Below are positions 30,861-40,534 of a DNA stretch of 44,972 bases, one piece after another; the first letter of the stretch is position 1, and each line of letters begins with the position of its first letter. The translations under genes were made by a program, and so were the position numbers. Origin of the DNA: Hyphomonadaceae bacterium (GTDB lineage: Bacteria; Pseudomonadota; Alphaproteobacteria; Caulobacterales; Maricaulaceae); contig JABDMW010000016.1 of NCBI GenBank assembly GCA_013001295.1, positions 1 through 44,972 on the forward strand, read 5' to 3'. The notes beneath the pieces were generated by a model. The model worked only from the letters and a program-made list of their open reading frames with translations. It searched no databases and was not told the origin of the DNA.

Positions 30861-32290
30861 TCCTGTGTGTCTCCGCCCTTTGTTTTCGGTGTGATGCGTA
30901 ATATCTCACCCGGGCTGTTCATGACAACATAAATCGCACCGTCCGGGCCCATGCTGACATCGCGCACCCGGCCGCGGTCTTTGAGGAGGATGGTTTCGTC
31001 CACATAGGCGCCGTCGTCGCGCTTGATCAGGCGCAGTTCTTCATAGCGCAGAGCGCCGGCCAGGAGCGAGCCTTCCCAGTCCTTGAACAGATCGCCGCGC
31101 ACCACATCGAGGCCACAAGCGGCAATGGACGGGGTCCATTGGCTGACCGGCTGCTCCATGTCGGGCTTATGGGTATAGGGCGTCAGTTCGGTGCCACTAT
31201 AGTTGCGGCCATAACTGATCACCGGCCAGCCATAATTCTTGCCGGACTCGATCAGGTTCAGCTCATCGCCGCCTTTCGGCCCGTGTTCGGTGGCCCAGAT
31301 ACGACCGTCCGCATAGGCCAGACCTTGCGGGTTGCGGTTGCCATAGGAGAAGATCGAGGCGTAAGCCTTTGGATTATCAACGAAAGGATTGTCGGCCGGG
31401 ATGCTGCCATCGCGCATGATGCGGTGGATTTTCCCATTGGGACGGGTGATGTCCTGAGCCTGCTTCATCTGGCCCCGGTCGCCAATCGAGAAGTACAAAT
31501 GCCCGTCCTCATCAAAGATGATGCGGTTGCCGAAATGCGTGCGGGCTTTGACATAGTGTTCGGGCTTGGCTTCAAACAGCACCTGCTCATTTTGCCAAGC
31601 ATCATCGATGATCTTGCCGCGAATGATCTTGGTCATGGCTTTGTCGGAGCCGGATTTCACCGGGTGGGAGAACCCAAGATAGATCCAGCCATTATCGGCA
31701 AAGTCCGGATCAATGGCGACATCGAGCAGGCCGCCCTGCCCGCTGGCCCAGACTTCCGGTGTGTTTTCAACGGGGTTGTCGAGTTTCTTGCCGTCCTTGA
31801 TTTGATAGAGGTCACCTTTGACTTCGGTGACCAGAGCCAGATCCGGCCCGAGAAATTCCACAGACCACGGCGTATCAAGACCGCTCACCCAGGTTTCGAA
31901 ATTCAAGGCATCATCAGCAATCCTCGGCGCATCGGTGGCCGGCGTCACCTTGTTCATGGTGGGGGTGGATTTCGCGTATTCAACAATGTCGAGGATTTGC
32001 GCGTCGGTCAGGGTCGCGGCAAACCCGGGCATGCCCATTTCCACATTGCCGTCTTTGACCAATTGGATGATCTCGGTGTTGGTTTTGGCAAATTCATAGT
32101 CACTGCTCGCCAGGCTTTTCGCCGATCCGCCGTCTATGCTGGTTCCGTGGCAGGACGCACATTTATCCGCATACAGGGTCGCAGCTGGAGACGCTGATTC
32201 ACCGCCCGTTTTGTTCTGGGCTTTCGACACCAAGGCAAAACCGACAATAAGAGCGAATATTGCCAAGGGAATTAGAAGTAATTTGCGCAT
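30857..32290 (-). CDS. PQQ-type sugar dehydrogenase with N-terminal cytochrome c
   Basis: 477 residues from ATG 32290 (GGAG upstream); a 9-residue longer frame lacks a ribosome site. Signal peptide 1-24. The cytochrome c domain (about 38-110) has CASCH (Cys44, Cys47, His48) and the Met ligand in MGMPGF. A six-bladed propeller of the soluble glucose/aldose dehydrogenase type follows: GLDTPWSVEFL, GGLLDVAIDPDF, GNRNPQGLAY, TEHGPKGGDELN. It should oxidise aldoses in the periplasm and pass electrons to its own heme. Whether PQQ is made here is not visible. The carbonic anhydrase gene overlaps its stop. Confidence 0.88.
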   Translation of the reverse strand: MRKLLLIPLAIFALIVGFALVSKAQNKTGGESASPAATLYADKCASCHGTSIDGGSAKSLASSDYEFAKTNTEIIQLVKDGNVEMGMPGFAATLTDAQILDIVEYAKSTPTMNKVTPATDAPRIADDALNFETWVSGLDTPWSVEFLGPDLALVTEVKGDLYQIKDGKKLDNPVENTPEVWASGQGGLLDVAIDPDFADNGWIYLGFSHPVKSGSDKAMTKIIRGKIIDDAWQNEQVLFEAKPEHYVKARTHFGNRIIFDEDGHLYFSIGDRGQMKQAQDITRPNGKIHRIMRDGSIPADNPFVDNPKAYASIFSYGNRNPQGLAYADGRIWATEHGPKGGDELNLIESGKNYGWPVISYGRNYSGTELTPYTHKPDMEQPVSQWTPSIAACGLDVVRGDLFKDWEGSLLAGALRYEELRLIKRDDGAYVDETILLKDRGRVRDVSMGPDGAIYVVMNSPGEILRITPKTKGGDTQE

Positions 32291-32356
32291 TTTATGGCTC
32301 CAACAGCATAATATCACATAATTTGACAGGTCTGAATCATTGTATACGTTAATCTT

Positions 32357-33277
32357 ATGGCGCAGAACACATATATTCCAAAATCGGAGATAAAACGCTT
32401 GAGCCGGCGTTCAGACGTGATGGGGTTTTGGCTGATTTTCCATGTCTGGGGCGTCATATTCGCGAGCATCTGCATGTTCGTGATCTGGCCAAACCCGCTC
32501 ACCTTTATTGCCGCGGTTTTGATCATTGGTGGACGGCAATTGGGGCTGGCCATATTGATGCATGACGGCGCCCATGGCCTGCTGTTCAAAAACCAGAAGC
32601 TCAACGCCTTTTTCGGCCAGTATTTCTTGGCCTATCCGGTCGGGGCCAATATGCCGTCCTACCGCAAATATCATCTGGTACACCACCTCAATACCCAGCA
32701 GGACAATGACCCGGATTTACAGCTGTCCGCGCCCTTCCCGGTGACGCGCCAGAGCTTGTATCGCAAGATCATTCGCGACCTCACCGGTCAAACCGGATTC
32801 AAGCTGCGCATTGGCCAATTGATCATGACGTTTAAGCAGCGCAAGGCGGCGACGGTCAATGGTGACCAGGCGTTCTCGGTCAATAATATTATCGGTCCGT
32901 ATCTGGTTAATCTGGTGCTGTTCCTGATCTGCTTGCTGTCCGGCTATTGGTGGGTGTATTTCGCCTTCTGGCTCCTGCCCCTGTTCACCACATTCCAGCT
33001 GTTCCTGCGCATTCGCAATATTGCCGAGCATGCCCTGACCAGCCGCGATGACAATCCGCTGCAACATGCCCGTACCACCAAGGCCAACCTATTGGCCCGC
33101 ATGTTCGTTGCCCCCTATTGGGTCAATTACCATGTCGAGCATCACGCTTACATGTATGTGCCGTGCTGGCAGCTGAAAGCCCTGCACAAAGCCATGCTGC
33201 GTGAAGGCCATGGTCCGGACATGGAAATCCAAAACTCATATCTGGACGTATTGCGTCTGGCCGCCCCAACCACCTAG
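32357..33277 (+). CDS. Membrane fatty acid desaturase
   Basis: 306 residues with about four membrane helices. The three His boxes of diiron desaturases are present: HDGAH (69-73), HLVHH (106-110) and HVEHH (259-263). The protein introduces a double bond or hydroxyl into a lipid acyl chain or related hydrophobic substrate at the inner membrane; which one cannot be told. It is divergent from the sugar dehydrogenase, with 66 bases between the starts. It is followed after 7 bases by the M28 peptidase gene. Confidence 0.9.
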   Translation: MAQNTYIPKSEIKRLSRRSDVMGFWLIFHVWGVIFASICMFVIWPNPLTFIAAVLIIGGRQLGLAILMHDGAHGLLFKNQKLNAFFGQYFLAYPVGANMPSYRKYHLVHHLNTQQDNDPDLQLSAPFPVTRQSLYRKIIRDLTGQTGFKLRIGQLIMTFKQRKAATVNGDQAFSVNNIIGPYLVNLVLFLICLLSGYWWVYFAFWLLPLFTTFQLFLRIRNIAEHALTSRDDNPLQHARTTKANLLARMFVAPYWVNYHVEHHAYMYVPCWQLKALHKAMLREGHGPDMEIQNSYLDVLRLAAPTT

Positions 33278-33284
33278 GAAATAT

Positions 33285-34667
33285 ATGATCAAAACTGCCC
33301 GCCTGCTTGGCACCGCCGCATTTCTTTCTGTCTCAATGGTCGCACAGGCCGCTGACAGCCCCAAGAAGGCGCCTCCGTCGGAAGTTATGGCGCTGTATGA
33401 CATTGGCACCGCCCCGTCCGCAGAGCGCATTCAGAGAGACATACAGACGCTTGTCGATTTCGGAACCCGCCACACCTTGTCGGAAACCGAAAGCGAGACG
33501 CGCGGCATTGGCGCGGCCCGCCGGTGGATCTTCGCCGAGTTTGAGAAAATTTCCAAAGACTGCGGCGGCTGTCTCGAGGTCATGTATATTTCAGATACAA
33601 TCTCGGGCAAGCGACGCATCCCCGACCCGACCGATGTCGTCAGCGTCATCGCCATTCAGCGTGGCCGGCTTGACCCGAACCGCTATGTGATGATGAGCGG
33701 CGATATTGACAGCCGGGTCACCGATCCGCTTAACGGCACCGCTGACAGCCCCGGCGCCAATGACAATGCATCCGGCATGGCAGGCGTCATCGAGGCCGCC
33801 CGCGTTCTGTCCAAGAACAAATATGCCGGCTCGATCATGTACGGCGCGCTGGCTGGCGAAGAACAGGGCTTGTTCGGGGGGGAGATCGTTGCCGCCCATG
33901 CCCTCAAGGAAGGCTGGCAGATCAAGGGCGTGCTCAACAATGACATGATCTCCAACATATCCGGCATTGACGGTGTCATTGACAACACGACCGCCCGGGT
34001 ATTCTCGGAAGGCACCCGCGCCAATGAAACGCCGGAAGAAGCCCGCGAACGGCGGTTCCGCGGCGGTGAAGTCGACAGCCCGTCACGCAATCTGGCCCGC
34101 TATGTCAAATCCATGGGCGATCAATATCTGACCAATCTCAATGTGATGATGGTGTACCGGCTCGACCGGTTTGCCCGCGGCGGCCATCACCGCCCGTTTA
34201 ACAAGGTCGGCATTCCGGGTGTGCGCATTATGGAAACCCATGAGCATTATGACCGCCAGCATCAGGATTTGCGTACCGAGGACGGCATCACATACGGCGA
34301 TACGATGGACGGAGTGAACGCCGACTATGCGGCCAAGCTGACCGCGCTCAATGCCGTCACCATGGCGGGTATGGCTGGCGCACCGCCCTTCCCCAAAAAC
34401 GTCGAAGCCAGCGGCGCTGTGACCGCATCTGCCACGCTGAAATGGGAACAGGAAAAGGGGCGCGCCGATTCCAACCTCTTGGGCTACCGGGTGCATTGGC
34501 GTCTGACCACCGAACCGGAATGGACGCATTCGCGCTATGTCGGCAATGTCAGCGAATATACATTCACAAATCTGGTGATTGATAATTACTATTTCGGCGT
34601 CTCGGCCGTGGCCAAGGACGGCAGCGAAACGCCGGTCGTCTTCCCGGGCAGTGCCGGACGGTTTTAA
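33285..34667 (+). CDS. Secreted M28 family metallopeptidase with C-terminal Fn3-like domain
   Basis: 460 residues. ATG 33285 opens a signal peptide (LLGTAAFLSVSMVAQAA), while the upstream frame overlaps the desaturase. The M28 zinc-site segments are SPGANDNASG (bridging Asp), AGEEQGLFGG (catalytic Glu-Glu), NNDMI and ETHEHYD (His). The first ligand, normally His in G-x-H-x-D, is replaced by Asp140 in SGDIDSR. A fibronectin-type-III-like module of about 85 residues follows (ATLKWEQEKG...YRVHWRLTTEPEW...NYYFGVSAV). It probably hydrolyses peptides in the periplasm or outside. It follows the desaturase gene by 7 bases. Confidence 0.88.
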   Translation: MIKTARLLGTAAFLSVSMVAQAADSPKKAPPSEVMALYDIGTAPSAERIQRDIQTLVDFGTRHTLSETESETRGIGAARRWIFAEFEKISKDCGGCLEVMYISDTISGKRRIPDPTDVVSVIAIQRGRLDPNRYVMMSGDIDSRVTDPLNGTADSPGANDNASGMAGVIEAARVLSKNKYAGSIMYGALAGEEQGLFGGEIVAAHALKEGWQIKGVLNNDMISNISGIDGVIDNTTARVFSEGTRANETPEEARERRFRGGEVDSPSRNLARYVKSMGDQYLTNLNVMMVYRLDRFARGGHHRPFNKVGIPGVRIMETHEHYDRQHQDLRTEDGITYGDTMDGVNADYAAKLTALNAVTMAGMAGAPPFPKNVEASGAVTASATLKWEQEKGRADSNLLGYRVHWRLTTEPEWTHSRYVGNVSEYTFTNLVIDNYYFGVSAVAKDGSETPVVFPGSAGRF

Positions 34668-34753
34668 ACCGCCTGCTCGCCTGATAGGCGAGTTCGAGTG
34701 ACAAATTTCCGCTCATATCTACAAACAGACCAAACTCTATTCGGGGATAACTG

Positions 34754-37700
34754 ATGAACTCTAAAATACTCACAACTTTGCTGGCAACAACCGCACTCGT
34801 AATCGCGTCGACCCTATCGATTGCGGCCACTGATCATGGCAAAGCCAAAGCGCATGATGCGAAGAAACCAAAGGCCGAAAAAACCGCGAAAGCAGACGCT
34901 AAAACGGATAAAGGCGAAGACGCGAAGGACGAAGAAAAATGGGATATCTCCAACCCGCCCGGTGACAAGCGCGACATCACAATCGACACTGAAAGCGGCA
35001 CCTGGATGAGCCTCGATGTCAGCCCGGACGGCGAAACCATAGCCTTTGATCTTTTGGGCGATATCTACACCATGCCGATCGAGGGCGGCAAAGCCACCTC
35101 CATTGCCACAGGCATGGCCTGGGAAATCCAGCCGCGCTTTTCACCGGATGGCGCGCGGATTGTCTTTACGTCGGACCGGGGCGGCGGCGACAATATCTGG
35201 ACCATGGAAACCGATGGGTCTGATATGCAGCAAGTGACGGATGAAAGCTTTCGACTGCTCAACAACCCGACATGGTCTCCGGATGGGCGTTTTATTGCGG
35301 CCCGCAAGCATTTCACAACAAGCCGATCTTTGGGTACCGGCGAAATCTGGCTGTATCACGCCACCGGCGGCAGTGGCGTCAAATTGGTCAAACGCCCCGA
35401 TGAAAGCCATCAGAAAGAGCTGGGCGAGCCGATGTTCGCGCCGGACGGCAAATCGATCTATTTCTCCCAAAACACCACACCCGGCGGCACCTTCATCTAT
35501 GCGCAGGATTCCAACACCACCATCTTTGAAATCCTCGAATACGATATGGAAACCGGCGAAACCAGCACGGCCGTCAGCGGATTTGGCGGCTCGGTCCGGC
35601 CCACCCCGTCCCCGGACGGCACAATGATGGCGTTCGTGCGCCGCGAACGTGCCAAGAGCAAATTATATCTCAAGGACATGCAATCCGGCAAGGAATGGAA
35701 GATCTTTGACGATCTTGATCAGGACATGCAGGAAACCTGGGCCGTGCATGGGGTCTACCCGAATATGGACTGGTTGCCGGACGGCTCCGGTCTCATCTTT
35801 TGGGCCGGTGGGGAAATCCATAAATACGATCTGGAATCCGACTCGGTCGATCATATTCCGTTTAAAATCAAGGACACACGTATGGTTCTTGATCCTCCCC
35901 GCCCGAAAATCGAGGTCTCCCCGGATACGGTTGAGGCGAAAATGATCAAATTTACCCAGGTTTCACCCGATGGTGACACGGTGGTGTTCGAAGCCTTTGG
36001 CAAACTCTACAAAAAATCTTTGCCGGGCGGTGACCCGGTCCGCTTGACCGATTGGGATGACAATGTCCGCGAACTGCATCCGGCCTGGTCCCGGGATGGT
36101 GAAAAGCTCGCCTTTGTCAAATGGACCGATGCGGGTCTTGGCTCGATCCATGTTGTCGATATGGATTCCGGTGACATCGACAAGGTTTCGAAAAATCCCG
36201 GTCATTACAGCAGCTTAGCCTTTTCTCCTGATGGAGATACGCTGGTGTTTGATAAATCATCCGGCGGCTATCTCACCTCACCGCTTTGGTCCGGCGAGAC
36301 CGGCCTGTTCCGCATGCCAAGCACCGGCGGCAAGCCGGTACGGATGTCAAAATCCGGCTCCAGCCCGCACTTCGGCCCGTCCAATGACCGGGTCTATTTC
36401 ACCAAGAGCCGGGAAAAGACCCGCTCCCTGGTCAGTACTGATCTGAACGGTCATGACGAGCGTGTGCATGCCTCGTCAAAACTGGCGCAAATGTTCATGG
36501 TCTCACCCACAGGCGAAAACGCCCTGTTTAGGCAAAACTATAACCTGTTCATGATGCCGATCCTGCCCGGGCCGCAAAGCATCGAGACCGGTCCAAAGGC
36601 CAAAGCCCTGCCCGTGACCAAAGTCAGTCAGGGCGGCTCGCTGTATCCCAGCTGGTCCGGTGACGGCGAAACCGTGTCCTGGAGCCTTGGCCCGACCCTG
36701 TATTCAGTCGATACGGACGATGTGATTGCGGCGGAGGACTTCACCCCACCTGACAGTGGTATTGAACTCACCATTACCCGCGACGCCGATCGGCCGGACG
36801 TTACGGTCGCCATTGCCGGCGCCCGCATCATCACCATGGCGGATGAGGACGGCGGCATCATCAAAGACGGCACCATCATTATCGAAAACGGCAAAATCAT
36901 AGCCGTCGGCGAGGCTGACGATATTGATATCCCGGAGGATGCGGAAACCGTCAATGCGTCGGGCAAGACCATTATGCCCGGCTTCATCGATGCCCATGCC
37001 CACGGGGCCCAAGGCACAAATGGTCTGATCCCCGAGCAAAACTGGTCAGCAATTGCTCATCTGGCTCTCGGGGTGACCACAATCTTCGACCCGTCCAGCC
37101 GCGCCGACTTGATCTTTGCCGCCGCTGAGATGCAACAGGCGGGTATGATCCTGGCCCCGCGCACCTTCTCGACCGGTGAAGTGATATACGGGGCAAAAGC
37201 CCCCGGCTTCTTCGCCTCCATCAACAGTGAAGAGGACGCACAAGAACATATCTCGCGGCTGAAAGCCCAGGGCGCCTATAGCGTCAAAAACTATAACCAG
37301 CCCCGTCGTGAGCAACGGCAACAAGTGGTGACAGCCGCGCGCGAGGCCAACATCGCTGTGGTCGCCGAGGGTGGCTCCCTGTTTCACATGGACATGTCCA
37401 TGGTCGCGGACGGCAATACCGGGATTGAGCATAACCTCCCCCAATCTGATCTATATGATGACGTTATCCAGATGTATAGCCAGACCAAGGTTGGATACAC
37501 ACCCACCATTAATGTGACCTATGGCGGCGTGCGCGGCGAAGATTACTGGTATCAAATGAGCGATGTCTGGAAACATCCGATCCTGTCCAAACATGTCCCC
37601 GACCATGTACTGCAACCGCGCGCCGTGCGCCGTCAAATGGCGCCTGAGTCTGATTATACGGACAGTGTGAGTGCTGCCACCGCTAAGAAACTGCTCGAGG

Positions 37701-38044
37701 CCGGCGTGCCTGTGAGCATTGGTGCGCATGGTCAACGTGAAGGCCTGGGCGCCCATTGGGAAATCTGGAGCTTTGAGCGCGGCGGCATGTCGCCCCTGCA
37801 GGCCTTGCAAACCGCCACCATCATCCCGGCCAAACATCTGGGCTATGATGATGATATCGGCAGCCTCGAGCCCGGCAAACTCGCCGACCTGATCATCCTG
37901 TCCGAAAACCCGCTCAAAAACATCCGCAACACCGATCAAATCGAACACGTCATGCTCGGCGGAAGGTTATACGAAGCCGACACCATGAATGAGGTCGTCA
38001 CAGGTGATAAGCAACGCGCCCCATATTATTGGGAGACGGAATAA
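34754..38044 (+). CDS. Secreted TolB-propeller amidohydrolase
   Basis: 1096 residues. Signal peptide 1-25, then a Lys/Ala-rich low-complexity segment (about 30-60). Two TolB-like WD40 propeller parts (about 75-360 and 385-650) repeat S-P-D-G-x-x-I/L-x-F (VSPDGETIAFDLLGD, FSPDGARIVFTSDRGG). The C-terminal amidohydrolase (about 690-1095) has the metal motif GFIDAHAHG (His748, His750), ELTITRDADRPDVTVAIAGA before it, and the ending LGYDDDIGSLEPGKLADLII. Such fusions are taken to act on peptides or amides after secretion. It follows the M28 gene by 86 bases. The 3' end is duplicated behind it. Confidence 0.88.
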   Translation: MNSKILTTLLATTALVIASTLSIAATDHGKAKAHDAKKPKAEKTAKADAKTDKGEDAKDEEKWDISNPPGDKRDITIDTESGTWMSLDVSPDGETIAFDLLGDIYTMPIEGGKATSIATGMAWEIQPRFSPDGARIVFTSDRGGGDNIWTMETDGSDMQQVTDESFRLLNNPTWSPDGRFIAARKHFTTSRSLGTGEIWLYHATGGSGVKLVKRPDESHQKELGEPMFAPDGKSIYFSQNTTPGGTFIYAQDSNTTIFEILEYDMETGETSTAVSGFGGSVRPTPSPDGTMMAFVRRERAKSKLYLKDMQSGKEWKIFDDLDQDMQETWAVHGVYPNMDWLPDGSGLIFWAGGEIHKYDLESDSVDHIPFKIKDTRMVLDPPRPKIEVSPDTVEAKMIKFTQVSPDGDTVVFEAFGKLYKKSLPGGDPVRLTDWDDNVRELHPAWSRDGEKLAFVKWTDAGLGSIHVVDMDSGDIDKVSKNPGHYSSLAFSPDGDTLVFDKSSGGYLTSPLWSGETGLFRMPSTGGKPVRMSKSGSSPHFGPSNDRVYFTKSREKTRSLVSTDLNGHDERVHASSKLAQMFMVSPTGENALFRQNYNLFMMPILPGPQSIETGPKAKALPVTKVSQGGSLYPSWSGDGETVSWSLGPTLYSVDTDDVIAAEDFTPPDSGIELTITRDADRPDVTVAIAGARIITMADEDGGIIKDGTIIIENGKIIAVGEADDIDIPEDAETVNASGKTIMPGFIDAHAHGAQGTNGLIPEQNWSAIAHLALGVTTIFDPSSRADLIFAAAEMQQAGMILAPRTFSTGEVIYGAKAPGFFASINSEEDAQEHISRLKAQGAYSVKNYNQPRREQRQQVVTAAREANIAVVAEGGSLFHMDMSMVADGNTGIEHNLPQSDLYDDVIQMYSQTKVGYTPTINVTYGGVRGEDYWYQMSDVWKHPILSKHVPDHVLQPRAVRRQMAPESDYTDSVSAATAKKLLEAGVPVSIGAHGQREGLGAHWEIWSFERGGMSPLQALQTATIIPAKHLGYDDDIGSLEPGKLADLIILSENPLKNIRNTDQIEHVMLGGRLYEADTMNEVVTGDKQRAPYYWETE

Positions 38045-38393
38045 GTCCCAGGTTAAAATCAGGACTCCCCTCTCTCCGCTCATCCCCGCGGCGGCGGGGA
38101 TCCATCTTAATGCCTCAGCACAACTGTATTATATTCAGCTAGGTACCGTCGCCTGAGAGATTCCAGATGGGCCCCGGCCGCCGCCGGGGTGATCGGAGGG
38201 GAGGAGGAATTGCGCCCCGTATTATTGGGAGACAGAATAGGTCCTCAGGTTGAGATCAGGACTCCCCTCATTCCGCTCATCCCCGCGGCGGCGGGGATCC
38301 ATCTTAATCTCGATATAAGTCGGTTTATCAATTGTAAGGCATTAATTTGGCGGAGACACCAAGATGAACCCCGTCCTCCGACGGGGTGATCGG
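38016..38393 (+). repeat. Tandem duplication of amidohydrolase 3' end plus palindromic element
   Basis: The last ~29 bases of the gene and the following ~65 bases (38016-38110) recur at 38212-38308 with about 90% identity (gcgcccc-tattattgggaga, then actcccctc...ccgctcatcc). Each is followed by the GATCACCC-type palindrome found in the DUF6090 units: element 1 at 38075-38197, element 2 at 38272-38393. Left arms are identical (CCCCGCGGCGGCGGGG). The right arms differ (CCCCGGCCGCCGCCGGGG; CCCCGTCCTCCGACGGGG), and the cores between the arms are unrelated. A third partial arm is at 38981-39000. Confidence 0.8.
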
Positions 38394-38440
38394 GAGGGGA
38401 AAAACAACTGCGTACACGTTTTGCAAAGTATCGGTTTTGA

Positions 38441-38860
38441 TCAACCCGCTCGTTCGGCCAAATGCAAAAAGCCAGCAATTATATACCAGAAAAAGAAAAA
38501 CAGCCCGAGCAATGCATATACTTTGATCGGATATTCTTTGGAAGTAGAATTATCTTCGCCCCAAACGAGCACTAAATTATCAACTAAATCACCTTGCCCA
38601 AAAGTCGAAAAGAAGAAATATGCTACCGCGCCAGCGCCAGCTGCAACGCCTATACGGATTATTGCAACTCTAAGGTTTGAAGCTTCCGCTCGGTCGATCA
38701 TTGCGTTGAAGAATAAACCACCAAAAAACAAAGCCATCATTACATTCGCTGTGATTAAAATATAAAACAATGAATAGGGTGAACCTATTGAGGCCAGCAG
38801 TCCCAAGAATGTCCCAAAAATCAAAACAAACGAAAGGTAAGCTCTTACTTCTTGTAACAT
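38441..38860 (-). CDS. Four-helix membrane protein, unknown
   Basis: 139 residues with hydrophobic segments at about 10-28, 32-52, 66-84 and 112-132, and an acidic loop between helices 3 and 4 (FGQGDLVDNLVLVWGEDNS). No family recognised. The region 38861-39129 after it shows only a remnant palindrome arm. Confidence 0.55.
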   Translation of the reverse strand: MLQEVRAYLSFVLIFGTFLGLLASIGSPYSLFYILITANVMMALFFGGLFFNAMIDRAEASNLRVAIIRIGVAAGAGAVAYFFFSTFGQGDLVDNLVLVWGEDNSTSKEYPIKVYALLGLFFFFWYIIAGFLHLAERAG

Positions 38861-39129
38861 CTGCCTCTCAATCAGCGAATTCGAGTACCCATTAAATACC
38901 TAATGCCTTTTATCGAGAAGTGTAGGAACAACGAATCGAAAGTGCAATAACATCTAGGATACAACATCATGAATAAAGTTGCCGGGGATGATCGGGAGGG
39001 AGAGATTGCCACTGTCCTTTACAATAAGGCCCGTAAATACCTTCTCTAAAGTAACCGATCTCGACAAATAGCGCCCCTGAGCCTATAAAGATGGAGCGCG
39101 AAAAATGGCGTATTACAGTGGGTAAGAAT

Positions 39130-39474
39130 ATGAAAATCCGATATCTCGAAATCATAACACCGGACGTTGACAGTACGGTCACCAATTTTGAATTCGCAAA
39201 TGGAGCGGAGTTCTCCGGGCCCGTTGCTGAACTCGGCAATGCCCGAGTGGCGGACATGCCGGGCGGGGGGAAGATCGGTGTCAGGGCGCCCATGCACGAT
39301 GCCGAAGACCCGGTGACACGTACCTATTTCTTAACCGATGACATCGAGGCTGCAACCAAGCAAGCTCTTGAGGCCGGTGCGGAACTGGCCCATCCGGTTA
39401 TGGAAATTCCGGGACAAGGAAAATTCTCTATCGTCTTTCACGGCGGCAACCAGTTCGGATACTGGCAGGATTAG
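39130..39474 (+). CDS. VOC family protein, degenerate metal site
   Basis: 114 residues from ATG 39130; the longer frame from 39091 has no better ribosome site. Two beta-alpha-beta modules are visible: YLEIITPDVDSTVTNFEFAN and RTYFLTDDIEAATKQALEAG. The usual first metal ligand His is replaced by Glu7 (YLEI), and the rest of the site is not conserved, so it is probably a ligand binder rather than an enzyme. It lies 62 bases before another VOC gene of different type. Confidence 0.7.
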   Translation: MKIRYLEIITPDVDSTVTNFEFANGAEFSGPVAELGNARVADMPGGGKIGVRAPMHDAEDPVTRTYFLTDDIEAATKQALEAGAELAHPVMEIPGQGKFSIVFHGGNQFGYWQD

Positions 39475-39536
39475 GGTTTCTCCGGAACGCCTTTTCCGGC
39501 GACTATGAATCCGTTTCCAGAATTCAGTATTGGACA

Positions 39537-39920
39537 ATGACCATGCAGATTAAAAAACTAGACCATGTCAATATCCGGACCAATCAACTGGGCGCGATGG
39601 TCGAGTGGTATTGTGACATACTTGGTCTACGAAAAGGCAAACGGCCGGATTTTTCGTTCGGGGGCGCCTGGTTATATGCGGGTGATCAGGCTGTGGTTCA
39701 TTTAATCGAGGTTGAAGACGCAGGTGCGGGTTCGGAAACGGATTTAAAACTCGAGCATTTCGCTTTTTTCGCCCATGGCTTGAGCGATTTTATCGCGAAA
39801 CTGGATCGTTTGGATGCCCCCTATCGGCGCAGCGATCTTCCGGATGGCAGCCGCGTGCAAGTCAATATCTGGGACGTTGATGGCAACCACATTCACGTGG
39901 ACTTTGAATCCAATGCATAG
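39537..39920 (+). CDS. VOC family (glyoxalase-like) protein
   Basis: 127 residues (125 if ATG 39543 is used). KKLDHVNIRT supplies His8 and KLEHFAFFA His72. WDVDGNHIHVDFES occupies the place of the final Glu ligand, with Asp110 instead. The sequence resembles 2,3-dihydroxybiphenyl dioxygenase-like and fosfomycin-resistance-like VOC proteins but is not specific. It follows the smaller VOC gene in the same direction. Confidence 0.78.
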   Translation: MTMQIKKLDHVNIRTNQLGAMVEWYCDILGLRKGKRPDFSFGGAWLYAGDQAVVHLIEVEDAGAGSETDLKLEHFAFFAHGLSDFIAKLDRLDAPYRRSDLPDGSRVQVNIWDVDGNHIHVDFESNA

Positions 39921-39997
39921 CGATATCGCTTTGATCAACCTACTTTCACGAAACCTATGTGGGCACGAAATTTACAATACGGGAAGGTATTGATTTT

Positions 39998-40534
39998 ATG
40001 GCGCTTCTCACAACTGCAATTTCAACAGCAATTGCGATTGCCGCAGTGGCCGCATTTCCAGCACTTTACCGACGCCAGACGAAATTCGCCCGGGCAAAAA
40101 CAACAAATGACGGAAACAATTATATTGATTACTCAAATTTTGTATTTTGGATGATTTACGCGATCAGTGGTATTTTTATAGCTTTAGGTGTTGGCGTATA
40201 CATGTTTTCAGATGAACCTTATGCCGGAATATTCTTTATTGTTCTTGGGCTGACCTTTTTACTTCCGACCTTGCTATTGAAACGTGCAGACACATCAGTA
40301 TCCTGGACTTCAAAATATATAACCGGCGCAAAATCAGGTTACAGTTTGAAAAAGAACCGGATCTTATGGAGCGACATAGTAAGCGCCAAATATCACGCCA
40401 ACCACACCATCCAGATAATCGATATATTGGGGAAAAGCGTGTTTTGGTCGATATATTATCAAGGTTGGCATGAGATCATTTCAGAATTGCAACGTAGGAG
40501 ACCTGATATTCAAATCGAGAATTTCGGAGACTAG
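39998..40534 (+). CDS. Membrane protein with C-terminal soluble domain, unknown
   Basis: 178 residues from ATG 39998 (GGGAAGG about 10 bases upstream); GTG 39959 would add 13 residues. Three hydrophobic segments lie at about 3-20, 45-68 and 75-95. A cytosolic beta-rich domain follows (TSWTSKYITG-type start, ILWSDIVSAKYHANHTIQII), reminiscent of bacterial PH-like domains, but this is only pattern similarity. No clear function. 40535-40700 has no gene. Confidence 0.5.
   Translation: MALLTTAISTAIAIAAVAAFPALYRRQTKFARAKTTNDGNNYIDYSNFVFWMIYAISGIFIALGVGVYMFSDEPYAGIFFIVLGLTFLLPTLLLKRADTSVSWTSKYITGAKSGYSLKKNRILWSDIVSAKYHANHTIQIIDILGKSVFWSIYYQGWHEIISELQRRRPDIQIENFGD

Noticed and set aside
31139-32197. 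Long plus-strand open frame (352 codons)
   Set aside because: It is fully antisense to the sugar dehydrogenase gene, has no ribosome site and its protein has no domain pattern; it follows from the GC-rich codon use of the real gene.
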